Of a stretch of DNA of 64,000 nt, positions 1 to 11,164 are shown one piece after another; position 1 is the first letter of the stretch, and every line of letters begins with the position of its first letter. The stretch comes from Anadara kagoshimensis (taxonomy: Eukaryota > Mollusca > Bivalvia > Arcoida > Arcidae), in the NCBI GenBank assembly GCA_021292105.1, contig CM037865.1, forward strand, positions 20,663,428-20,727,427. Direction: 5' to 3'. The notes under the pieces are model-generated. The model was not told the origin of the DNA, ran no database searches, and saw nothing but the letters and a program-made list of their open reading frames with translations. The translations under genes were made by a program, and so were the position numbers.

Positions 1-346
1 CATTAATATGTGCCAGTAATTGTTTCATTAAACACATTTCTTATTTCATAGTCCAAACCCATCTCCTGCAAATTGACAAATTATCCCCCACGTCAGGCGC
101 AGACGAGACACACAAATACTATCAAGAAGTAATTTAGAATTTTTTTAATATGTCGATATTGCCGCTTCCGAATCATTGGTTTCAATTAGATCTCGAATAA
201 TCAATGATGAAAGAGTTGTTGTGTGTTTATCTAGTCTTTCCAGAAGAGCACGTGTCATCTCCATAAGTTTAAATATTGGATTAATACCGTGTGGAATTCC
301 TCAATGCCAAGCTAAGAGAGCAAATGTAATATTAACAAGTCATAGA
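1..346. other. Anonymous AT-rich sequence
   Basis: No gene, RNA or clear repeat is seen. The last ~100 bp (from about 250) may be a diverged lead-in to the first copy of the 330-bp block that follows, but the match is weak. Confidence 0.4.
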
Positions 347-680
347 GGCAAGCTCGTGTCAATCACAAGTTTTCTATTGGCCAGTTAATCACTCTAAAGA
401 AGTTTTTCTCCTGGGATAGCATATGTAAAGTCATGGAGATCATTCAAGAAAATTAAATACTTTGAACATTCAAAAAAGCTATAAATTAATTGTAAACTCA
501 TCTGAAATACCAATATTGGCAATTTTGAAGGAAAGTTAACTTTTTATTAGCCAGAAATAGCTTTCCAAATTGACATTATACGTTACTATTAGCTTTCAAA
601 ACTTAATAAGTTTTGTGAAAAAAATGTTTAAGAGTTCAACGTACTCTAGACCGGATCATGCAATCATGAAAATGCTTTGT
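347..680 (+). repeat. Family R block, copy 1 of 4
   Basis: First of four copies of a ~330-bp block that starts near CAAGCTCGTGTCAATCACAA and continues through GACGTTTTTCTCCTGGGA and AATACCAATATTGG to GTTCAACGTACTC. The other copies begin near 1525, 2512 and 3512, so spacing is close to 1 kb. Reading frames are short and not conserved between copies, so it is treated as non-coding. I do not recognise the family. Confidence 0.75.
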
Positions 681-689
681 TTAGTTTTG

Positions 690-800
690 TTTAGTCTAAC
701 TTGTCAGTTCCAAAGTTTTTGCTTTGCTTCTGGATTGTGATTCGGAAATGGATTAGTATGTTTGTTTTTGATTTAGTCTTTTTCATGTTTCTTTTTTATT
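690..800 (+). mobile_element. LINE-like retrotransposon 3' end (family A), plus strand
   Basis: This is a 3'-UTR fragment of the window's most abundant repeat. It runs from ACTTGTCAGTTCCAAAG through CTTTGCTTCTGGATTGTGA to the shared 3' boundary GTTTGTTTTTGATT. The 5' part, with the GGAAGTG/CTTCCGGAGC segment and pol, is missing, as expected of a 5'-truncated insertion. Confidence 0.6.
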
Positions 801-985
801 TTTGGAAGCATTTTATATGCATGTACTATGCAACCACATCATTTAGCTATAACGTCTACATAAACCATTATTACATCAACCGTTAATCAAATATAGGTTT
901 AAAACAAAAAAACTACTTTAAATTTTTAAAAACATATTGGCGTATCTGTATCTAAATAAACATATAAAACAAGCATACCATTAAA

Positions 986-1139
986 GAGTTGAGTTAAGTA
1001 ATGTCCCAGTCAAAAATATTTCACTTATATCAAGACGTCGACAGCTATACGCAAAGTGCAGAAATTGTGCCTGTGCGTTGCGCTGATGACATTATACAGC
1101 AGGGTTCTTCGTCGTGTCACGGGACCTCGTTTATCAAAT
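986..1139 (-). mobile_element. tRNA-derived SINE, 3' part only
   Basis: The sequence is the reverse complement of the SINE body and tail seen complete at 30544-30890: TGAGTTAAGTAATG, AAATATTTCACTTATATC, GACGTCGACAGCTATA, GACATTATACAGCAGGGTTC and GTGTCACGGGACCTCG. The tRNA-like head with the A and B boxes is absent, so this copy is 5'-truncated. Confidence 0.8.
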
Positions 1140-1524
1140 CACAATACAAAACTTGAAAACGACCAAATTAAGTCAAACACGGTAGCTTTCCACTAGGACA
1201 AGGGTGATGGTGATCGTAAGGGTTAATATCTCCTGTTTCGCTAGCTAGAAATTAGGAATAAAGAGAAGCATAGAATATAAGTTAATTGATGAGAAAGCAG
1301 TACTATGCATTATGAACTACTAAAATAATTCTTTGTATGGACCTTTTTGTACTGAGCTTCTATGGCGCTAACATCTAAATTTGTACTTTAACAATCCAGC
1401 AACATATTAAGTGACAAGATACAATTAACTGATCTAAATAAATATCTTACATATACTGATTCAATTACAAGTCAAGTAAGGCTTTCTACCTGTCGATACT
1501 TTCACATAGATGTCATTTGTAGAA

Positions 1525-1850
1525 GCAAGCTCGTGTCAATCACAAGTTTTCTATTGGCTAGTTAATCATTATAAAGACGTTTTTCTCTTGGGATAACAGA
1601 GATTATTCAAGAAAATTAAATACTTTGAGCATTCAAAACAGCTATAATTTTTTAGTAAGAACTGATCTGAAATACCAATATTGGCAATTTTGAAGGAAAG
1701 TTAACTTTTTATACACCAGAAATAGTGTTCTTAATTGATATTCTACATTATATTAGCTTTTAGACCTATATATATTTGTTAATAAAACTGTTTAAGAGTT
1801 CAACGTACTTTACACCATAGCGTGTGATGATGGAAGTGCTTTTTGTTCAA
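1525..1850 (+). repeat. Family R block, copy 2
   Basis: Near-collinear with copy 1 from AGCAAGCTCGTGTCAATCAC to AAGAGTTCAACGTACTT. It lacks the GCATATGTAAAGTC segment after TGGGATAAC. Confidence 0.75.
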
Positions 1851-1954
1851 TCTCTTTAAGTGTCTTTCTCTGAACAAAGACGCCCGATGATTTAGATGCT
1901 TGTACTATTTCTATTTGCTACAGTGATAATATAATAAATATAACATAACGGTCA

Positions 1955-2285
1955 ATGTCCAAATCACAATCCCAAAAGCAATATGTAAACAGTGAAAACT
2001 GGCAAATTCATTTAAATACGTTAACTACAAATTCCACCAAAGAATTGAGAACGGGTGCTCTAGAAGAGTACCCATCTCCTGTTTATGTATCTGCAACCGC
2101 CACTAGTGAAATCAAAATCAAAATTGAGAGTGTAAAGAACATGGAACAATGGCTTGCAAAAATATCCAAAATAATTTTGAATACAAAGACATCATACTTA
2201 CTTCAAAAAATAAAAAATGCATGTGCTATAGTACCAAATTTTAATCAAGTAAAGCTACTATGTCACATAAATCAGTTTTAAAACA
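1955..2285 (-). pseudogene. Retrotransposon pol C-terminal fragment plus 3' UTR
   Basis: Family A copy in minus orientation. Read on the minus strand from about 2230, one frame gives KYDVFVFKIILDIFAS, which lines up with KFDVSVSRIALDIFDIS in the better copy at 31758-32045. The rest (2110 down to 1955) is 3' UTR, including the CACCTCCTGTTTA-like and CCAAATCACAATCC segments. The plus-strand open frame of about 108 codons across this interval is a shadow of the repeat and is not conserved in other copies. Confidence 0.55.
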
Positions 2286-2344
2286 TATTAAGTATATAAT
2301 TCAAAACAATAATGAGTAAATCAGTAGTTTGCGTTGTAAAAACT

Positions 2345-2400
2345 TCTAAAATATAGTTGACAATCAAAAACAAACATACTTATCCATGTCAGATACTAAT
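2345..2400 (-). mobile_element. Retrotransposon 3'-terminal stub (family A)
   Basis: Only the last few dozen bases of the family A 3' end are recognisable (AATCAAAAACAAACATACTT, ATCCATGTC). The rest of the element is missing. Confidence 0.35.
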
Positions 2401-2511
2401 GGCACGATAAAATAAAGTAATCTCAATAAATATCTTACAGTTACTCAATCAATTACAAGTCAAGTTAGGTATTCTACCAGTCGATACTTTCACATTCATG
2501 TCATTTGTATA

Positions 2512-2845
2512 GGCAAGCTCGTGCCAATCACAAGTATTCTATTGGCCAGCTAATTATTATAAAGACGTTTTTCTCCTGGGATATGTAAAGTCCTGGAGAT
2601 CATTAAAAAACAAATATTTTGAACATTCAAAAAACTGTAAATAAATTGCCTTAACTCTTCTTAAACACTAAATATTATTGGTTATTCTGGAGAATAGTTA
2701 ACTTTTTATAAACCAGAAATAGCCTTATTAGTTGATATTCTACGTTCATACAATACAAATGTTAAAACTAGATAAATTTAGAAATGAGATTTATTTAAAC
2801 GTTTAACGTACATTCGAACTCAACGTACGGTGATGAAAAATCCTT
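2512..2845 (+). repeat. Family R block, copy 3
   Basis: Begins GCAAGCTCGTGCCAATCACA and ends near the ACGTACGGTGATG-type motif. It is more diverged than copies 1 and 2, with CTTAAACACTAAATATTATTGG replacing the usual ATCTGAAATACCAATATTGG context. Confidence 0.7.
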
Positions 2846-3324
2846 TGTTCATTTTCATTATGTGTTTTATTTTCGCAAAAGACGTTATATGTTTTATAGA
2901 TACGTACAATGCAGGCATGTTGAAAGTTGAAGTCTAAGCTATCAAATTAGTACCTAATCACTTAGTTATATAACTCGATATCGATATCGGTCGACAGCCT
3001 TTAGATGGCTAACTATTGCCAACTCGGCAGTTGAACGTCGGTGACTTCTTTCTGTTACATCTGTGTTACTTACTTTGTGACACGTCCGTAATGTACTTCT
3101 GGTATTTAATTGTATGCATAATACTAAGGTCAAGCGTACCTTTATATATAAAATATATTGCATGTGTCATGGACCCCAAAATAGGCTAATTTGAATACGT
3201 TTAAAGGTAAATTAGTTTACAGCACATCTCTATCTCACTGGATATACTTCAGCAATGATGGAAAAAGTCGTACAAATATTTTCAAAATTATTAAAACTCA
3301 AACACAAATATGTCGGTTTATATC

Positions 3325-3440
3325 CAAATAAAAATCCCAAAAGAAAGGTAAAAGATTTCAAACTGACAAATTAATTTAAACAACGTGATCTTCCACCAGG
3401 GAAGTGAAGCCTGGTCATTTTTCCGTGCATATTTGTACCT
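3325..3440 (-). mobile_element. Retrotransposon 3' end (family A), minus strand
   Basis: Contains the minus-strand 3' UTR signature in order: TCCAAATAAAAATCCCAAAA, AAACTGACAAATTAATTTAA, CTTCCACCAGGGAAGTGAAG. The pol end is not present. Confidence 0.65.
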
Positions 3441-3511
3441 TTGTGTAATCAGTTTTAGTAACATTACTAATATAGTTGTACTTTAAAGATCAGCGACATA
3501 TAAAGCAACAA

Positions 3512-3815
3512 GATTGGCCAGTTAATCATTCTAAAGACGTTTTTCTCCTGGGAAAGCATATGTAAAGTCATGGAAATCATTCAAGAAAATTAAATACTTT
3601 AAACATTCAAAAAAGCTATAAATTAATTGCAAGAACTCATCTGAAATACCAATATTGGATATTCGGGAGGAAAGTTAACTTTTTATAAGCCCGAAATAGT
3701 CTTCTTTATTGATATTCTACTTTCTCATTAGTTTTAAAACTTGATATTTTTGTGAATCAATTTCTGTAAGAGTTTATCGTACTCTCGACCTAAACATACG
3801 GTGATAGAAGACGTT
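3512..3815 (+). repeat. Family R block, copy 4
   Basis: Starts inside the unit at TTGGCCAGTTAATCATTC, so the CAAGCTCGTGTC lead is deleted. It then follows copy 1 closely to GAGTTTATCGTACTC. The upstream flank resembles the flank of copy 2, which indicates an internal deletion rather than independent insertion. Confidence 0.75.
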
Positions 3816-3859
3816 TTGATGAGTCCCTTTGTGTATTTTCTTAAAAAAGTTCTATGTTT

Positions 3860-4110
3860 ATAGCCACGTAAAGTACAGACCTGTCAAAACATCTATAAAA
3901 TAATCAAAATCAATTTCATATGAGGTTAGTCCTTTTGTCTTTTTCAATTGTGGTAGAATAAAATAGGTATTCCCCATATCACTTGATAAATTACACCATA
4001 CGCATTGTATGTTACTTATCATAATGGGCATAACTAAGAGATGCAGAAATAAATTTTATGCAATAAATGTGTGTATTAAGAATTTTATGACGAAATAACG
4101 TAAATAGTTT
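3860..4110. other. Anonymous AT-rich spacer
   Basis: Only a possible stub of a family P MITE terminus (TACAGACCTGTCAAAA near 3876) is seen. Nothing else is recognised. Confidence 0.35.
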
Positions 4111-4114
4111 TGGT

Positions 4115-4205
4115 TTCTTAATTTTGGTCAAAGCACTACTGATGAGGAATTGTATTCGGCCGTCTAGAGATGTAAAATTAAAACTGATATAATATGTAAT
4201 TTATA
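4115..4205 (+). repeat. Family B repeat fragment
   Basis: Carries the family B signature GCACTACTGATGAGGAATTG followed by GGCCGTCTAGAGATGTAAAA. The same segment occurs at 4440-4600, 33820-33900, 34505-35275, 40985-41215 (inverted) and 53650-53880. Confidence 0.7.
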
Positions 4206-4439
4206 ACAGAACATAGTCATATTCTATGTTTCTGTTTCAATGAATGGAAATGTCAAAAAACATAGGTAAATTCTCATGTGTCTTCGAAATACAGTAAACT
4301 ATTTTAAATGCCTCTATCATCAATGTTAACAATTGGGTTCCCTAGCGCATCACATAACTCGTATTTCCTTCATGAACCTTAAACGAAGTTTTCTTCGTAA
4401 AATAGACGTCACATGCGATCTGAATGGATTCCTTATCTC

Positions 4440-4605
4440 AAAACTAATTATTTTTAGCTAAACTTGGTAAAATATATTTTTGGCCCTTTGGGTAACATTT
4501 CAACATCTTGAAAAAATATTGGTTTTTCAATTTTGGACCAAGCACTACTGATGAGGAATTGTATTTCAAAACGACAGTCTAGTAATTAAAACTGGTAATA
4601 TTAAA
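4440..4605 (+). repeat. Family B repeat fragment
   Basis: Contains two consecutive family B segments, TAGCTAAACTTGGTAAAATA and TTTGGACCAAGCACTACTGA, in the same order and spacing as in the tandem copies near 34.5-35.3 kb. Confidence 0.7.
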
Positions 4606-4750
4606 ATTCTTAAAAATAATTATTTCGCACTACGCAATGGGATATGACGTGCAGTTCGCTGGCGAACCGTGTAAACAGAGACAGTCGTGTATGACATCTG
4701 TTTATCAACACACCTTCAACAGCAGATAATTTGGAGCTAGTAAATGTCTG

Positions 4751-4795
4751 ATGATCACCAGAATTGTTTTAATACTATTTTATTTCGTTTATTCT
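4751..4795 (+). CDS. Speculative signal-peptide-like first exon
   Basis: An ATG at 4751 opens a 15-codon frame reading MITRIVLILFYFVYS, a short basic start followed by a hydrophobic run, and is followed at once by GTAAGT (4796-4801), a perfect 5' splice-donor core. The ~130 bp upstream (4616-4745) is richer in G+C than its surroundings and free of the local repeats. No downstream exon is recognised, and an out-of-frame ATG lies at 4744. This may be chance: GTAAGT occurs about every 4 kb per strand in random DNA. Confidence 0.15.
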
Positions 4796-4801
4796 GTAAG
4801 T

Positions 4802-5270
4802 CAATATAACTTACTTGTAAATATAAATATTCATTACTAGATTAACCATATTTATTACCACAATTGTCTGAAATCAAACTGGTAAAAATTCGATTTAAAT
4901 GGGTTTTTTACAACAAAAAGGTAGTTTTACACCCTATATCACAAGTATTATCACACATATTATTACATTTCAGACTATGATTACGTAACAATACATGTAT
5001 ATGGTATACAGAACTAATATTTGTAGAAAATAACGAAAATAACGTGTATATTTTCAATTTGATAACCAAATTGCAGTTATTATTTTCATTGGTTGGTGTT
5101 ATTTTGTGTATTTATAAACTGTACTTGTTTTCATCGGAACTCGGATTGACATTTTCCTATCAAATTCCATAAGAAGTGAGTGATTCTATTTGTATTCTTT
5201 ATTCTTTCCTAAGATATATAAACAAAAAATCTTCTACAATAAAGAACACACTGTTTATCCTACAGTATAC
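4802..5270. other. Anonymous AT-rich stretch
   Basis: No feature is seen. If the candidate exon at 4751 were real, this would be the start of its intron. Confidence 0.35.
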
Positions 5271-5272
5271 GC

Positions 5273-5495
5273 ACAGTCCTGACAAACGTTTAACACTTAG
5301 CCAACGCAAAGACGTAGCAGCTCATCTGTCGCCCAGTGACTGAGATATTATAGATACCTAATAACATAAAAACAGGCGAGAGATAGCAGCTCTCAAAAGG
5401 AAATCTGTGACGATATAGCTTAGGACCAAAATGAACTGTAAATGACACTACTCTGATAAGTATCGTTGTGCAAGTTCTCGACAAGTCTGTACTGT
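5273..5495. mobile_element. Family P TIR MITE, copy 1
   Basis: Left end ACAGTCCTGACAAACGTTTAA and right end GTTCTCGACAAGTCTGTACT are diverged inverted copies of the family P terminus (TACAGACCTGTCGAAAGTTT / AAACTTTCGACAGGTCTGTA). Length (~220 bp) and internal GCCAACG and CAGCT motifs match the other P copies. No transposase is encoded. Confidence 0.7.
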
Positions 5496-5499
5496 ATCT

Positions 5500-6760
5500 C
5501 ATTGTAAAATCCAATAATTTGAATGTTTAACAAGCGTAAGTGATTGCAATGCGTTATTGAATTGAAGCATGTTGTTCTAATACATCATACAGACAAAAGT
5601 ATAATCTGATTGAAGACGTTTCATGTTAGTTTTTAATGATTTTAGGTATTTTTATTTTCGGTTTTCTTTACAGATCATACGTCATGCTGTTTGAGATTAT
5701 AAACATGCATTCATAATCATGTTAAATAAACAGCGAATATTTTCTCCTGTTTTGTTTTGTTACTTCTTTGATACAGAACTTGAACAATAGATGCCTTTTA
5801 CGAAAAATGAAATCTAGCCTTTATGGCATTAGATCTTTAGAAAATCTGTCTTATTCTTTATCTTTTTTTTATTTTTTAACTGTTTTTCTCTTTAATATTT
5901 TTGCAAATTATAAATTTATAATTTCGTATGTACATGTGTAGATATATAGCATACTGAGAGAGAAGAGAGAGAGAGACAGAATGAGAGAGAGAGTCTAATG
6001 AGAATTATTATAAGAACACTCATAAACTAACAACGACTTATCTACAAGTAAGATATGTACATGGTTACCAAAAGCTTCTTCAACATATATAACTATATAA
6101 ATAGATTAAAGCCTTAAGTATCTGAAGACGGCAATCATGCACACATATTTCGGAAAAGGATTATATCATAAACTTATGCAAGATTTAAAAAAATGTACAT
6201 TTAATGTACAATATAAGATAATTTTTTCTATAATAAACAATATCATTCTGTACTCACATTAAAATAAATTCATATAAAGACGGTTCTTTTTCCATCTCTA
6301 ATGACTTTGAGAAATCAATTGTTGTAGAATCCTAGTAGAATTGTCTATACAAAACGATAAATCACATACACTAATGTGTTAGGAGTCGGACTGCCCGGGA
6401 TTATATAACAGTCTATTGTATCTAGTAAATAGATTTTACAGACAACAAATGTACATATGGGCAATATGTTGATAAAAATATATATACTTAATGTTCTTAT
6501 TATGAGGCGCAATTTCGTGTATTCCATATACGGATATCGCTGTAAGTTTTAAGCAATTTTAAGTAAGTTCATTGCAAATGTAGGTTTCCTTCAATTTAGG
6601 TTGTGTTTTTATATTCGGTTTTCATGCTGTTTAAGATCATTTGTATTAATACATATTACTGATAATGGTTTAAGCAATAAGCCTTGATCCTTCATTTATA
6701 TACATTTTATGTCTCCTAAACAAAAAGAAAAGGACTTTATTGTCAAACACAAAAATACCT
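5500..6760. other. Anonymous AT-rich stretch with a short GA-rich tract
   Basis: At 5956-5993 lies an imperfect (GA)n tract interrupted by AAG, ACA and ATG steps. Otherwise no gene or recognisable repeat is seen. Confidence 0.4.
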
Positions 6761-6761
6761 G

Positions 6762-6935
6762 TCAATGTCCAAATCTTGTTCATAAGCAAATCTAGTTAAA
6801 CACGTTATTTTCAACTAGGTAAGTGAGACCGGTGGTTCCGGAAGGGCAAGCACCTCCTGTTTAGGAAGCTACAACCGCCACATATGAAATCAATATTTAG
6901 TATAAAAGGAACATATACCTACCGTCAAATAGACG
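6762..6935 (-). mobile_element. Retrotransposon 3' end (family A), minus strand
   Basis: Well-preserved 3' UTR on the minus strand: CAATGTCCAAATC, TAAACACGTTA, GGTAAGTGAGACCGGTGGTT, CCGGAAGGGCAAGCACCTCC, GCTACAACCGCCACATATGA. It stops just before the pol-coding part. Confidence 0.75.
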
Positions 6936-7119
6936 TCAAAAATTATCAGAGACCGCAAATTGCTGAATATTAGTTTGCACACTTGATCTTTCGTGGTGAA
7001 ATAAACAGGCATTCCTGTTTTATTATTATTTTATAATTTCCTTAATTCTCGCATAAAACAAGAAAAATATTATAAATAGATATAAATCAAACCCAATAAG
7101 TAAACAATACTTTTTAAAA

Positions 7120-7265
7120 ATCATTTTACTAAAACCAAAACACCAATCAAAGTCCAAAGCATAATTCAAAAGCAAAAAAAAACCTTTACATTTGCAAATG
7201 AAGTTACACACGTGTTCATCTAGGGAAGCGGAATTTGTGCTTAGATATTGTAAGCACAAATATGT
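7120..7265 (-). mobile_element. Retrotransposon 3' end (family A), diverged
   Basis: Order of segments (AACCAAAACACCAATC, GTCCAAAGCATAATTC, AAAAGC, ACACGTGTTCATCTAGGGAA) matches the family A minus-strand 3' UTR with many substitutions. Confidence 0.5.
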
Positions 7266-8330
7266 AGTCATGTTATGATATAAAGCACCGGGAACTGGTT
7301 TTAAGATTTAGAGATATTCTTCACTATGATAGATAACCAAACTTTTCTGTAATAAGTTACACATTGTCTAAAAAATCAATACGTTTCAACAACGTATGCA
7401 TTTCAATAACAAAACAGATTCTTTATTTGTATGAAGTCATAGATACTTAGAATCAAAATCAAAACATGTTTTCAAACATTACAACATAAAAACTAAATCA
7501 TGATATAAAACATATTGTTTGGAACAGTAGCGTATAGAGAAAAACTGATTCATTTCAACATTCTACCAATATGACTCTAGGCAAACTGTTCTGAATATAG
7601 AGTTTAATTAGATTTATGTTTTGTGTGAGGAATGTTCTTTCATTTTTAAATAACAACAAAAAATATTTTCATATCTAATAATTCAATTTATGGACTTTTT
7701 CAAACAACAAATCATCAATTTAAATTACAATACAGAAGCAGCAAGTCCAATAATAACATTCATATAATGCCCGTACGTCGTCTTTAAGATGACGTCAATG
7801 AGAGCCAATCCTACATGTAAAATAACAGAAAAGGTCGGAACAATCAAAATGTTTAAAACAAAGGAGAATTGAATTATATGTAATTATGAAAAATAATGTA
7901 TTTTCTGTTTTTAAAACATTTATGTTTTAGTTTGCAACTTAAATGATCATACATTACATGGTCTTAGATTATAGGCATGCAATTCATTTCATATATATAA
8001 GAGTTGTGAGTTTGATACGACTCGACGTTAGTTGCTAGCTAAAACAACGGTACGTAGTCTTTAGTCATAAGAGCTGTAACGCCGATTTGTTAGTTTTTAT
8101 TTTTAGTTTTTTAACATTCAAAATAGCAAATAATTATAAAAGTGACCAAAACATTGAAGTGAGTTTTATGTCTGTAAACATTCGACATTTGACAATACGC
8201 AATATTATGCTGGGATATGTCATAATTTCCTCAAAACTTTTTATCATTTTTGTTTTATTTACAAAGTAAGAGAGTCATGAATAATTTAATTGACAAAGTC
8301 ATATTCATAACCATAATGAGTTGTAATGAA
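7266..8330. other. Anonymous AT-rich stretch
   Basis: No coding exon, RNA gene or assigned repeat is seen. One TGACGTCA octamer lies near 7791. Confidence 0.4.
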
Positions 8331-8344
8331 ACAAATTCAAATCA

Positions 8345-10960
8345 GGATGGGACTATTCTATTTCTAGGGTGCTTTTACAAAGGTAGTGTCGTAGTTTGTC
8401 AGTTTTTTTACCTGTATAACACATATAATTGCACATGTAAACGTATTATCGCCCGAGACTACCATGATTACATAACTTTGTATCACAAATCACCATATTT
8501 ACAAATGCATTATCGCCCGAGACGGAAAATGTCATTTAGATTTATTTCATATATCATATCACATGCACTAATCCATTATCGGTCCATGTTACGTAACAGT
8601 ATATAATAGATTTGTTTAAAACGAATACGTATACGAACAAATTGATGGCTAAAATAGTAATTGTGTGTAATATATACATGCATGCAGCATATGGCAGTGT
8701 TAAACACGACACTGGTATTTTTGTAATATATGTAAAAACGGTTACGTGCCAGTAAAAACTGTACAATTTTAAAATGTACTTACAATGCGAACTGGTCATC
8801 AGCAATAATTATATAATAATTGTTAAAAAGCAAATTTATAACCATGTTTATTTGATAGCAAATACATGTAAAATCATATGAGATGGTACCTCTTTATTTC
8901 TCTGATGCATGTATAAAAGAAGAACGTGTTGTAGTTAGCCACTTTTATTCTCTATATCACATATTATTTCATATACGCCAATGCATTATCGCTCGAGACA
9001 CACAAGATAATTTAGTTTTATTTTATATATTACATCACATGCACTAATGCATTATCGTTCAAGATAACATAACGGTATACGAGATATAATAAATAAATTT
9101 GTTGAAAACAAACACGTATATGAGCAATTTGATGGACAAAATGAATTAATAACATGTACTATATACGTGTATGCTGCACACGGTGATGTTAAGCACGTCG
9201 AGTATTTTTGCCAAATATAGAAATAAACAGTTAACATTTCAACTTAAACTGTATACATTTCTAAAATGTACTAACAATGTGAGACCGTCATCAACAAGAC
9301 TTAAGAAATAGTTGTTTAAAGCATATTTATTACTCATATTTCTGATATTTCATAATTAGTTGAAATCGTATAAATTCATATATTGATGGAACTATTTTCC
9401 TTCACGGATGTTTTTACAAAGGTAGTAGCGTAGATTATCGATTTGATTTCCTAAATCATATATTATTTCACATGTAAACCAATGCATCAACGACCAGCTG
9501 GGGACCCACGATTTGAAAGTTTAATATCATATATCACATATTATGTCATATGCACTATTTTACTTATCGGATGGCTTTCCAAAAGAAGTGTCGTAATTTG
9601 CCAGTTTAATTACCCGTATCACATATTTTCTCACATGTACGAATGCATTATCGCCCGAGACGGACAATGCCACTTAGTTTTATTTGATATATTATATCAC
9701 ATGCACTAATCCATTATCGGTCCATGTTACGTAACAGTATAAAATAGATTTGTTTAAGCCAAATACGTATACAAACAGTCAATTTAGAGTAATTTTGTTT
9801 ACTATCTATACATGTTATATGTAGACGGCTCTGTTAAATACGACGGGTATTTTTTGCAACACGTAAAAGCAAATATAGATGCAGCTTGTCATTTGACACG
9901 TGTAAATTTTCGACATCATGTCAGACTATGGCTTTATGTTTTCTACAATTTCCTGCAGAAGAACTTAAACTATTTATAGTTTTTATTTCAATGTCAGGTG
10001 ATCGTCAGGATTTATATTATAATTGTTAAAAGCATATTGATAACCATAATCAGCCGTAATCAAATAAAGTCATACAAGGATGGGGCTATTTTATTTCTCG
10101 GATATTTTTACAGTGTTGTTATTTTCTAGTTTCATTTTATTTATAACATACCATGCACTAATGCATTATCACTCAAAATTACATAACAGTACACGAAACA
10201 CAGTAAACAGATCTAAAGAAAACAAATGCGTATATGAACAATTTGATGGGCAAAATAGAGATTATATGAGAATATTGTACATGTATATGTATCCTACAGA
10301 CGGCTCCATTAAACACAACAAGTGTTTTTATAGAGAAAGTGTTGTAGTTTTCCAGTTTTATTCTCTATATCATATTATTTCACACAAATATACAAATGCA
10401 TTATCGCCCAGGACAAGCACGATTATTTAGTTTTATTTGACAGATATTGTACAGAATTTTATAGATAAAAATTAAATAAAAACTAACGACAGTATGATTC
10501 TTTATATCGAATACACAATATTCCATTTTAACTAACATTAAAATTACAAAATACAAGATATATGCACAAAACATTATTTACCGATTTTACAATATAATTA
10601 CACAAAAATGTCACCTGATAAAGTGAAAAACCAATTAGGGTTTAGCCCAAGGGTTATTGGAACACATTCAAAAAGAAAGTTGTTCTATCTTGTATTTTGT
10701 AATTTTAAGTTAGTTAAAATGTAAGCTTGATACGGAATATTGTGTATTTAAAATATATTGCGATATGAAGAATCATGCTGTCGTTACATTTTATTTTAGT
10801 TTTATTTTACTCATTATATCACATGCAATAATGCATTGTTGGTCAAGATTATATAGCGGTATAAGAGATGCAGTGGTAGAATTGTTTCAATAAAATGCAT
10901 ATGAACAATTTGAAGTCACAATAAAGCAATACCGTGTACTACATACGCGTATGGTTATGT
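8345..10960. repeat. Degenerate 500-700-bp-period array
   Basis: Unit beginnings resembling GATGGGACTATTCTATTTCT occur near 8345, 8882, 9383 and 10079. Each is followed by AATGCATTATCGCCCGAGAC, TATATCACATGCACTAAT and, in most, CATTATCGGTCCATGTTACG and AAATACGTATAC. A fifth, partial unit resumes at about 10800. The CATTATCGCCCGAGAC segment is also duplicated inside units (8442/8506 and 9644). Identity between units is moderate, so the array is old. No frame is conserved across units. Confidence 0.7.
10439..10794. mobile_element. 356-bp hairpin element inserted in the array
   Basis: Long inverted arms (about 10457-10563 and 10687-10794) share TAACGACAG.ATGATTCTT, AATACACAATATTCC and TTTTAACTAAC..TAAAATTAC. 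The single-copy loop carries AGGGTTTAGCCCAAGGGTTA. It interrupts an array unit, and the 13-mer TTTAGTTTTATTT lies on both sides (10426-10438 and 10795-10807), consistent with a target-site duplication or with shared array sequence. No transposase is present. The right arm carries a ~20-bp extra segment around GTAAGCTTGAT. Confidence 0.65.
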
Positions 10961-11164
10961 CATAGTAGTTTAAGTGAATATATAATTGTGTGTTTGTGGA
11001 TGGGTGGTTGTTTTGTCTGCGTGTGTGTAACATTTCTGTTTCATATGTGCATTTGTTTGAAAACTGAAAACAAATTGAAATCAAAACAATAAAAATGGTT
11101 ATAAAATTCCAAATAATGTTAATTGATGATGCATTCACAAAACAAAAAACATAGCAGTTCATTT

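Larger units (their letters stand above)
1310..3860. repeat. Degenerate ~1-kb-period array
   Basis: Blocks at 1525, 2512 and 3512 (family R) recur with period close to 1 kb. Part of the sequence between them also recurs: AATAAATATCTTAC ... AATTACAAGTCAAGT ... CTACCNGTCGATACTTTCACAT lies just before copies 2 and 3, and GTACTTTAA..ATC.GC.ACATA occurs before copies 2 and 4. Retrotransposon 3' ends at 1955 and 3330 sit inside the array. This looks like an ancient segmental tandem duplication, since broken by insertions and deletions. Confidence 0.6.

Noticed and set aside
1955..2281. 108-codon plus-strand open frame as a gene
   Set aside because: It is antisense to a retrotransposon fragment, and the frame is not kept in other copies.
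2900..3100. Another family P MITE
   Set aside because: Only GCAGGCATGTTGAAAGTTGA resembles a P end. The right end and interior do not match well enough.
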